From assembly GCA_009731375.1 (NCBI GenBank), contig BJOX01000005.1, forward strand, positions 352,159 through 416,158: 64,000 nucleotides of DNA, given 5' to 3'. The position numbers and the translations under genes are program-made. The notes beneath the pieces were generated by a model. The model had not been told where the DNA came from. It was given only the letters and a program-made list of their open reading frames with translations, and did no database searches. Position 1 is the stretch's first letter, and every line of letters starts with the position of its first letter. The stretch comes from Paulinella micropora. Taxonomy: Eukaryota; Cercozoa; Imbricatea; Euglyphida. Below are positions 27,201-37,100 of the stretch, one piece after another.

Positions 27201-28994
27201 AAGCTTACTCTCGCGAGTTTGCCCTGCCCAGGAACAGCATCCTGCAAGACTTGCTGGAGATGGTCCAGCGCAGTGTCGACGACGAGAACAGGGAATTTCT
27301 TCGAAACAACATGGGGAGCCATTCCAAGGAAGACAGAGCAAAAAGCTACAGTCTATACCTCTGCGGTCTATGGGAAATATACAAGGACTGTCAAAACACC
27401 GATATCCAGCGACACATTTTTAATGTTGGTTCCAAGACTCTTACAGATTTACTTGGTGACGAAGGAGATCACGGCGATCTGGACATGATGTTTCTCTTAG
27501 GCAAAGAGCTGGATAACAGCGATGTTGGAAGAGAGCTCGCCAGCGCTTTTCCTCATTTTCAAGCTATGCACATCAGACGGAGAAATGAGATCACTAAAAG
27601 GGCTGGACTGGATCTGGAAACTTGCTTGACGGCTTGGGAGGTTCTGACAGAAGAACCTGAGAAGAAGGAGCTGAGGAAGTTGTTCAAAGAATACGAAGAA
27701 AAGCATGGTGTGTACATGATGAAGTATATGGGACTGGCTAGAAACGAAGACAAGAAAACTAGCTCGTCAGACTCTGTACCTCTTGCCATGCTTGTGGAGG
27801 AGACGCAAAAGAAGGCCAGCAAACTCGTCAAAGATGGGGCTACTGCTAATTGGACTGATGTACGACACGCAATTCCAGATCTGTTAGCTCGTGTTGTCAC
27901 GACTTGGTCTGTGAAGGGATCCCTCACTAATTTTCAGAAAACTGGTCAAGAAGTCGATATACTCAATCCTCACGTCATTCAAGTCCTGACTATCTTTCGT
28001 CTCTTTGGACTTGATCAACCCGAGAAGAGCTCCACGGTCGGTTCTAACGTTCTTACACAGTGTGTTAATACCTGTAAACAGATTGCTAATGCCGGTTCTA
28101 AAATTGTTTTTGGTACATCGGCATTTCGAGAGAAAATCCAGAAACATTTGGCCCAGATTGTAACGGGTGGAGGTAAGTCAATCGTACTTGGTTTTCTCTC
28201 CACCATTTTGGCGCTGCTCAACTGCAAAGTGTACTACGCCTGCTATTCGCAGTACCTATCGGAGCGCGACCGTAAGGCCTTCGAGCCCTTGTGGAAAGAG
28301 TACGGCATCTACGAGCAGATTCATTGTTCCACTTTACAAAGAATGGTGGACTCGTTGCTGGAAGAACAAGCAGATGTGCGTTCGCTCACAAAAGCGTTCT
28401 TAAAAAATCCGCACGACTGCAGCAAGCCGAAGAAGAAAGATGATTATAAGGACATGCCTAAGATACTGCTCATCGATGAAGTGGACGTCTTTCTATCGAA
28501 TGACTTCTTCTCGTCGACCGTGAATCCCGCGGAGCGCTTGACTCATGAATCATTTTTTCAGTTCATGGGCTATGTGTGGGCTAATCGCGCTGATACCTCA
28601 CAGCTTCACCCAGACCTTTTGAGACGCAACCCTCACCTCCAGACATTCCTCCAGGCATACCCTGGGGCAGAATACATCATTGACATCCACCTGATGGACA
28701 TGTTGTCAGCCTTGCAGAATTTCAAGGAGCCGAAGTATTCTCTCACCAAGACGGAGGCGGGGCAAGTCCTGATCGGGTACGAGAAGTTCGGCACGGTGCA
28801 TACGGAGGTGAACTATGGCTACAAGACTCAGTGGGCGTACTTCCACGAGCTGGAGCAAGGACAGGACATCAAAGGCGCCAGGCTGAGCCATAGGACCGTG
28901 CAGGACAAGGTCATCAAACACACACACACACACACTTTTTCGTTCTCTCTCTTACCTTCTGTCTCTCTCTGATTCTCCTCCTGCTGCTGCTGCT

Positions 28995-29037
<43 letters not shown>

Positions 29038-29071
29038 CTCTTTATATATATGTATATATACATATATATAT

Positions 29072-29126
<55 letters not shown>

Positions 29127-31357
29127 TTGGGATGAATGTGTACTGTGGTGCGTGGTCTTATGCCGCGGTGCCTAAGGAAAGGTTAGATTATCATTGCTGT
29201 TGCTGTTGACAATTTTTGACAATTTTGACAATACTCTTGTTGACAATTTTGTTGTAATTGATGATGATGATGATCATTGATGGTGTGCTGTTGTTGTTGT
29301 TGTTGTTTGTGTTTGTTTAAGGTTCGACGGAATGCTGGGAGTGACGGGCACTCTTGACTGCATGAGCAAGTACGAAAAGGTTATTGTTAAGGACGAGTAC
29401 GGGATCAACACCCAAACGATTACACCGTCCATTTTTGGCAAGAGCCGCTTAACGCTTGGATTGGTTGGAGCTGACGGAAGACGCGGTCCCGTTGTGAAGG
29501 TATTTATTTACGTATGTATGTACGTATGTCACCCGCGGCCTTGTACACTGCGTTGGTCGCTCGATGTGCAGCTGTGATTAGAATAGATGCATGTATGTAT
29601 GTATGTATGTATGTACGTAAGGTTGAAGCGAACCAAGGCCGCCAGTATCTGGCTATCCAAGAGCATGTGTCGAAAGTCATGCGCGACTCTCAGAATCAGC
29701 GCGCTGTGTTCATCTTTTTCATTGATGAAGAAGCCATGTGTCAGTTTGAGCGCTCGGATAATTTCATGAAAAACCTGGCAAGTACGCACAAGGTCAGCGT
29801 CACAGCTGCCGACAGCAGGAAGCAAGCCAAGTTTGATGCAGCCAGTCGACCCAATAGAGTCACCCTATTTCCACGAGTGTTTGGTCGGGGAGTCGATTTC
29901 AAGTCGTTCGATCAGAAACTAGAAGATGCGGGCGGTGTGCATGTGATTCAAACTTTCTACTCCAACACTGAGAGTGAGGAAGTCCAGATAAAGGGTCGCA
30001 CAGCCAGAATGGGCAAGCTAGGCTCGTACGAGCTGATTCTGAACGCAGAAGACCTGAGCAAGCACTTTGGCATCGCGCCGAGCGTGTGGGAGCGAAGCTC
30101 ACTGACGATGCAACAAGTGGACGCAATACTACTGGCCGCGCGGAACCAGGTGGTGGACAGTCAGGTGGAGGAAATGAAAGCGCGACAGGCAATCTCTTTA
30201 GACTACCACAAGAAATCCCAACAGTGGTTTAAATCCCTGATGAACGGCAAGCCTGACGTGTCTCTTTTGGAAGACTTCCAGCAAATGGCCAGATCTGGAG
30301 GCTCAGGACCCACTCACTGGTCAACTCATATTCGAACGATATTTATCCTTTCGCAACGTCGAACATAGTAGTATCCATGAATATATTCAAGCATATGTTT
30401 TGCTCTCTTTGCTTCCTCATTTCTTTGTGGTAGGGTTTTCGTTGTCGACCACTCCGGATCGATGGGATATACGGATATCGGGCCTGAATCATCGGGATGG
30501 TATCAGAACAGACTGGGCTGTGTCATGGAGAGGGTGGACATGTTCATGGAGTCGAAAAAGAAGGCGGTTCGAGACAAATTCAGCCTGCTGGTATTCTCCG
30601 ACAGCTGTAAAGTTGTGTTCAAGCAAGTAGCCTCTACTGATGCCAACGCCCGGCAGATGCTTCGACGTCTCCGCCCGTATCAAGGGACGAACTTTAATGC
30701 TGGACTAGACGGAGCAAGAGACTTGCTGCAGGATTGTTGGAGCAGGCTAGAAACAGTCAAGATTCTCTTTCTATCGGATGGAGAGGGTGGCAGTGCTGAC
30801 TCCAACGTCAATGCCATCATGCAGGCGGGAAAAGAACATAAAGCAGGTTAGCTGCACCTTCATCGTATACTGCATAGCAATTGTTCAGGGTTTTGAAGCA
30901 AGTTTGCTGTGTACATGTCTTGATGGTTTTAGACGTTTGCATTTGGGCAGTGAAATTCAGCAGCGATTCCGGGTACGTGTCATCATGGCAATTGGCATAT
31001 CTTGCACTTCTATCTCTGTCTTGAGCTTGCCAGTTAATCTGTTTATGTAAACTCGTTCCGAAAGTGTGAATCATTATGTATTGATAGCGGCGAAGGCAGT
31101 TTGAAGAGGATCGCCCAGCTGGGTGGCGGAGAATACAGGGCGGCATTGAGCAGGTCAGACTCGCACATAAGCAGAACATACTGAAGTCTATTACCTAACT
31201 ATGCTAGTTCTGTCAAGTGTAACGTTTGCGAATACACCCCACACCCCCCCCTGCCCTTTTTTTGTTGCCCTTGTCACATGGCTTGTTGCTGTGGCCTTTG
31301 TCATATCGTATCCTGAAGGCAAATGTGCATGGAAATAGCATGCTATTTTCTGTACAC

Positions 31358-31435
<78 letters not shown>

Positions 31436-32485
31436 CACACACACATACATGCAGACAACCACACACTCGGTCACTCACTCACTCTCTTTTCTTTGACCTC
31501 GTGCGCAGTGAGGAGTTCCAGTCTGCGCTCTCCGCGTTCGCCACCGAGGCTCTTGAGCGCGCGCCCGTACGGGAGAACCCTCGCAGTACCTTCTTCTTCT
31601 TCTTCTTCTTCTTCTTCTTCTTCTTCTTCTTCTTCTTCTTCTTCTTCTTCTTCTTCTTCTATTTTCTTTAGAAAGACTTTTACAGGTCCCTCAGCGGACG
31701 ACCTGCAGCTGCATACGTACAGGCACTCATCCATGCGTAGAATGATACCTCAATGTATGTATACGTACATGAATAAGCTTGGTACTGCATACAAGCATGC
31801 ATATATACTTCGTCCATAATTATTTCTTTTAAAGTTTGCATACTCATTGGCGTGCATGCATGAACAAAATAATGATCGCATAAACAAAGTGCGCATGTAT
31901 TTTGTTTGTAGGCGCCACTGGATTTACATCCTCTCCATCGCGTGCTTCCGCTTCCCAAGCCTTGTCTTCGTCTTCTTCGTATCAAGCCAGGTTTGTGCGT
32001 GGCAAAGATGACAGTGAAGAAGACGCCACAGACAGGGTTGCTAAGCAGCGTGGAGATTCAGGAGTAGATGGAGGTGAAGAAGACAACTCTGAGGTTAGCC
32101 TCGGTTTGAAGTACGCCAACTCCTGGCACGAGGGCGTGGAGCGAAAGAGAAAGGCACAGCAGGAGTCGCAGGAGGAAGCCAGGCAGAAAGCCGAGGTACA
32201 TATACATACATACAATGATGGAGATACATACGCACATGCACATATAATAGGCATTACGTACAGAACACACACATTACATACATTACATACATACATACAT
32301 TACATACATGCATGACATACAACTACATACATACACACGTGAACATACCTAGGCCCAACTCAAGATCAGTCCGGCGTTGCAGGAAATCAAAAACAAGGCT
32401 GCAGAGGGACTGGAAGCGTTCCTGCTCCATATCTCAAAGCAACATCCTCCGCCTCTGGGAATGCCCAAGAACTTTACTCTGTCAG

Positions 32486-32531
<46 letters not shown>

Positions 32532-32939
32532 CCACCTCCACTTGGCTGTCCCCCNNNNNNNNNNCCCCCCCTTGGCCCCCCCCCCCCCCCCCCTTCCCCC
32601 CTCTTGGCTATATAAATGTATTCTGCGTGTATGTATGCATGTGCGAATCAGGATAATATTCGTCACCCTGCGATTGTCATTGCATCTGTGTTTATCTTTT
32701 ACTTCCTTGCATCCTCTTATTTCATGTATGATGATATCTCATTGTGCTATTGAATCTTTCAAATTACTGCCAGGCGGGTGCGCGAACGCAAGCAGCATTC
32801 GAAGCTGATTCTTGAATGCATCGCCAAGTACCACCCGGACCGGCACGGCGCAAGCCTTGCATGGGAACACACGTTGTTGTACGAAGATATTGCAAAGACT
32901 CTTGGTAACTTCCACAACCAGTTCAAAAAATCAACATGA
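19033..32939 (+). CDS. Giant multidomain protein: GTPase, helical region, SecA-like motor, vWA and J domain
   Basis: Thirty exons join with all phases agreeing: 19033-19144, 19245-19397, 19979-20023, 20250-20443, 20549-20644, 20764-20845, 21037-21142, 21271-21316, 21405-21438, 21536-21652, 21709-21763, 21833-21882, 21951-22317, 22511-22598, 22721-23281, 23359-23598, 23723-23970, 24120-25670, 25793-27005, 27071-28909, 29126-29181, 29322-29499, 29622-30319, 30434-30846, 30951-30972, 31088-31153, 31509-31585, 31912-32195, 32353-32480, 32774-32939. The product is about 3,094 residues. Seen: P-loop GVTDSGKST (225-233, split by an intron after the first base of codon 228), DSPG (319-322) and TKVE (393-396) of a GTPase; a long helical middle; TGGGKS (2151-2156), DEVD (2255-2258), GRGVDF (about 2565) and QIKGRTAR (about 2599), as in SecA/superfamily 2 motors; DHSGS (from 2715), GTNF and SDGEG of a vWA MIDAS site; and a J domain with LGMPKNFT, then HPD (3060-3062). 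No signal peptide or membrane segment is evident, so a cytosolic ATP- and GTP-driven remodelling role with Hsp70 recruitment is inferred. The first ATG follows an AG, so an upstream exon is possible. A stop TGA ends it at 32939. Confidence 0.85.
19461..19903 (+). repeat. Dispersed repeat family A, copy 4, inside intron 2
   Basis: About 440 bp from CAGACAGAATTAGGGG to GATATCTCATC, then (TATC)n. It lies wholly within intron 2 (19398-19978) of the large gene, in the sense orientation, with TATC also near its 5' side (19398-19420). Confidence 0.9.
20056..20092 (+). repeat. (CT)n in intron 3
   Basis: CT dinucleotide run between exons 3 and 4 of the large gene; a (GT)n run follows at 20208-20228. 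It could act as a polypyrimidine tract but is far from the acceptor at 20249. Confidence 0.85.
22318..22510 (+). other. GC-AG intron
   Basis: ACAAG|GCATGC is the only junction that keeps the frame between TNEQRTR and LEGRQSSAAF; the acceptor is TTTCTAG. The intron holds a CA-rich tract. Confidence 0.7.
28978..29125 (+). repeat. (CTG)n, (CT)n and (TA)n in an intron
   Basis: Within intron 28910-29125 between the two halves of the SecA-like motor. The TA run continues into the acceptor ATATAG at 29125. Confidence 0.9.
31363..31660 (+). repeat. (CT)n, poly(A), (CA)n and (TTC)n around exon 27
   Basis: CT and A runs plus CA repeats precede exon 27 (31509-31585), and a TTC run of about 69 bases follows its donor within three bases. 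A TTC frame stays open to a TAG, so weak splicing here would add a phenylalanine tract. Confidence 0.85.
32481..32773 (+). other. Intron with (CT)n, poly(C) and a 10-N gap, splitting the J domain
   Basis: GT-AG intron between LGMPKNFT and RVRERKQHSK. Ten N at 32555-32564 lie in a C-rich tract, so the intron length is uncertain but the exons are complete. Confidence 0.75.
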
Positions 32940-33612
32940 ATTGACAGTAAGGCTCCTACTACGTGACGCACGATGGAAAGTAAGCCCGGCCGCCTTGACG
33001 CGGGGCTGGCTCACCGCTGACATCATTTATTTGAATATTAAGATACAGGCACAGACTGCCACAGTAGTCACTCACTAACTTGGCAACAAGACTGACAGTG
33101 TATTCTGGCTTAATTGTTTGAATGGTCCTCCGAGAAGAAGTCCTTCAAAGTGTCGGACGATATTTTATTAGTGAATAGCCTACTGTACTTAATTAAATAA
33201 AATCTTCAAGACTTGTCACTGCAGACACGGTCACTCTATCGATATGATCGTGACTTAAGTGCGGTGGCTGAGCCCGGGCCCTGGCCAGGTTCATTTTTGT
33301 GAGTTTGTCACTAGTATACAACTCTTCAAGGGCGCAGATACAACGAACTCTTAATAGGAACGCTATGGCTGCATGAAAGTTTAGTAACCGACTCCATATG
33401 TAGTTAGCTCATTATCAAAATGTCAATAAATGGTGTGGAGTTACAATATAATTTTTGAGTATTGAAGTATCGGAATCAATTGTAGGCGCAGATAAGTAAA
33501 TATGTGCTGCTTTAATATGTACCGGTATCATTCCAGATCATCCGTTATTAATATCACATGTAATATTATTATTAATAATCAGTAGAACCGGATAACGATA
33601 ATATTACTACAA
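32940..33612. other. Intergenic sequence
   Basis: The 3' untranslated region of the large gene and unique flank of the copia insertion. No coding frame or repeat recognised. Confidence 0.6.
33196..33201 (+). promoter_or_regulatory. Candidate polyadenylation signal
   Basis: AATAAA about 257 nt after the TGA of the large gene, in AT-rich sequence with no other gene before the retrotransposon. Single-motif evidence only. Confidence 0.4.
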
Positions 33613-33617
33613 TGTAC

Positions 33618-33760
33618 TGATAGACTATAGTATGGTAACTACCATGTTCGCAGTGTATTTAGCCGGGTTATGCGGGTAAATACCAGTCTCTGCTATAATG
33701 CCACTATTACAGTCGTGGACCGATGGGACTCTTGTGCCCCGGGCCCCACGATGTGGGGCA
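33618..33760 (+). repeat. 5' LTR, truncated
   Basis: Matches the first part of the LTR at 41925, including GCCGGGTTATGCGGGTAAAT, with small indels. Homology stops at CACGATGTGGG, where gag-like sequence begins. Confidence 0.75.
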
Positions 33761-34104
33761 CGGACTTAAAGATACCTACTCTACCTAAAAACATAAAGGA
33801 CTTTAGGACGTACGAGACTACCTTGAGAGCTATTCTAAAGATAGTCAACCCAATGTTGATTAACTGTCTGGAAGGAAAAGCAATAGTTCTCACACCAATC
33901 AAGCAAGAAAATACCCCATCCCCTTCCACTTCTAAAGCTACTAAATCTCCAGCACTGACACAACAAGAGAGTGACGAAAGAGACAGGAAGTTGAAAGAAG
34001 AAGAGAAGAGAGAGGATGTGAGAAGAAGAAGAGAGTTGAAAGATGAGTTGCTTGCCTATCTAATCTCTTCCTGCCAACAGAATCCAGATGCTATGGCTCG
34101 TTGA
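33670..34104 (+). CDS. gag: Copia Gag, N-terminal fragment fused to LTR
   Basis: The frame begins inside the 5' LTR, so its first 30 or so residues are LTR-derived. From DLKIPTLPKNIKDF onward it looks like the start of a copia Gag, followed by a lysine/arginine/glutamate-rich helix. It ends at 34104, where the coding sense continues in another frame at 34088. The usual start codon and primer-binding site are probably lost in the same deletion that shortened the LTR. Confidence 0.65.
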   Translation: MRVNTSLCYNATITVVDRWDSCAPGPTMWGTDLKIPTLPKNIKDFRTYETTLRAILKIVNPMLINCLEGKAIVLTPIKQENTPSPSTSKATKSPALTQQESDERDRKLKEEEKREDVRRRRELKDELLAYLISSCQQNPDAMAR

Positions 34105-37100
34105 GGCAGAAGGAGACCCAGCTAAGTTTTGGAAAGCTTCAGTAGACAAATACAGAGGGTTAGATGACATAGCTAAAGCAGGTAGGCTAGACAAGCTTGA
34201 GGCTATGCAAGGTCCTAGCTCTATGTACAAAGTAGAGAATTGGTTGACTAGGTACAAGACTTTAGTAAGACAGGTTGAAGAAGACGAAGGTAGACCTGAA
34301 TCTGAATATAAAAAGTGCAAAAGATTGTTCAGATTACTACAACACCTTGAACCACTAGCAACACTCTATGTTACATGGCAACACATGGATGAGAGATGGG
34401 AGTGGGCAGCATTGACACTCAAGATAGTTCAGGTAGCACAGGAATATAACAATGAAAAGTTATATCGAGAGGTGACTACTCCACATAAGAGTAAGCAGGT
34501 AGTGTTTAGTACAGTATCCACAAACAAAGACACTATCCCCATAGAGCCGGTTAATCTTAATTATGCCAAGGTTTGGAGGTCAAGGAAGATAGAAACACCA
34601 GATGAGTTTTTAATTCCTGATAACAAAAGATGCGAGGGCATAGTCAAAGAGACAGGGAAGAGATGTAAGTGGACTTTAGGCTTAGGCAGAAAGGGAGGTC
34701 CAGGCACAAGTGCAGTGTGGAGGTTGTTAAGATTTAAACACTGTGAGTTCCATAAACCTAAGATCAAACCAGACTCTGACAAAAGCCCTGAGATGACAGA
34801 GGAAGCTAAAGCTCTTATGATAGCAGCGATGGCAGAGATGAGAGATCCGAAAGTATATGAGAGGATGTATAGTGGAATCCCAAGAGATAGTGATGGATGC
34901 CCCTTACCCCCTTCTCACTTAGCTCAGATCCCTAGTCAGATTCCAGTTGATGAACTTAAGGTAGGAACGCTAGCACTATGTGTTAATAGTGATAGACCTA
35001 GGTCACCACATGTTCACAAGATGGATGATGTTAGCAATAGCTCAGCTCTAAGCGAAGCTAGTAGAGATGAGAGTAAAGATGAGGGAGTAAATGAATCTGC
35101 TCAGACAGACCGGTCAGATAGAGAAGAAGATGATGAAGAAGAATCATTTGAACCGACCCCCGGAGATTGGACGAACCCAGATAGTAGTCAATATGGTCAG
35201 TTCCCTAACAAATGGATTTCCCCTTCAGATATTTTCACTAGATCGGAGCGTAAGGCCTTAGGAATAGGGCGTAAGAAAGTGATAGATACCCCAGAGACCC
35301 CAGGTAGTGATGATAGGGTTGAACCAGATGACAGTGATGGAGAGACTGTTATAAGAAGAAGAGGAAAGGGTAGCTATAAGTCTTACAACCAAGTAAAGCC
35401 TTTACCTTCATTACTTCCAGCACAGGCAGCAAGTAGTAGCTCTAGCACCACAGGACATAGTCTAGCTAGCGGTAGTAGTAATACTAGTAACATTACATCA
35501 TCTACCCGCCCCATAAGCAGTGGTCAGAATAGTACAGAGATAGCCAGTGCTAGTAACAAAGATAGCGGTAGTAAGACTACAAGTAGACCTAGTGTAGCGA
35601 CACCGCCTGATAGTCAACCGGGTAGAGTAGAAAGTCACTTCACTCAGTTATTTGATGCAGTTTACCGGGGGAGCTTTAGTGTAGACTTTAGATCGTCTGG
35701 AGCATACAACCGAGATGAAACAATCAATGTCTTTTATTCAGGGTTACGTACAGTCATAGAACAGTACATAGTCAACATGAATCTAAGGAGTGAGGACATA
35801 GATGCCACCCAGTTCACCATAGGTTTTCCTTACTTAGCCTATACCGATTCGCATCCCTTTTTACAAGAGATTTTAGGTCCTATCCCCAGACCGAGTCCCA
35901 TAGTAGAACCGGGAGCTGAAGAAGAAGACGAGGAAGGAAAAGTTAAGGGTAGTATTATGCATAATGCACACGCGATGGTCAACCTATCTAGAGATAGTAT
36001 AGTTGATGATAGTGCCTGCAGTGCAAACATATCACCCAACAAAGAGTTATTCACTAACTTAGTGAAAGGACAGGCCAAGTTCAGAACCGCTAACAGTATA
36101 ATAACAACATCACTGAAAGGTAAGATGTCAGTACAGTTAGCTGGAGTAGGAGAAGAGATTGATGTAGTAGCTAGTAATGCTGTCTACAACCCTGAGCTAC
36201 CATATACACTTATATCTACTGCAACATGGGATAAAGCAGGCAATTCAGTCTTACATCAAAACGGACAGATCATTTTGTTAGACAAGCCTGTAGTAGTAGG
36301 TGAAGGAACTATTCTAGCGCAGGGACGCCGAGCACAGAATAACATATATGTTTGGGATAAACCTGGAACAGAACAGTTAGACACCAATCTCATCTTCGAC
36401 CCACACACTGGACAGCAAGTTAGCGAGAGGAGTAAGCTAGCTAAGCCAAAGAAGCGTAAGAAGAAGCATATACACCACAATGTCACTGCTACACCCGCAC
36501 AACAACTCACTGCACCTAATGCCATAACAAACTATTTGTTTTGTGGTAATATGTCTGCATGTGTATGTGGATGGGGGTGTGATCATAGATGTGACTATGT
36601 GCCGTATGTCTATGAATGTGACACCGAACTTGGTGAGAAAGCAGAAGACAACGCATACCACTGCTCATTTCTGTTGCCTGTTGCCAGACCTGATGCGAGT
36701 AAGAAGATACATTTTGTTGTATTACACCGCATGACTCTACATAGAGGGGAGGCAGCTATGGAGAGATTAGCGAAAGCGCAGGGTTGGACGATAGTAGGGA
36801 AAGATTGGAGAGAGGCAGTGCGTAGATGTGAGAGTTGCAATCAAGCCAAGATTAGAGAGTTGGATCATAGTTCAAAGAACAAGCACGATAGAAACTGGGC
36901 CCCGGGCGACTGCCTAGTCATGGATACTCAGTTCTACCTAGTCTTGTCCTATGATAGAAAGAAGTACAAGTACACCATCAAGTGTGTAGCTAGCGGATAC
37001 GTAAAGGACTATTACCTGAAAAGAAAGAACGAATTCTTTGAGTATTTCCTTGAAGCTATAGCTTTCTTTGAACGTCAGACAGGAAACGCAGTTAGGATGG

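Noticed and set aside
31675-31690. Extra exon KDFYR after the TTC repeat
   Set aside because: Its length breaks the phase between exons 27 and 28; direct splicing keeps the frame.
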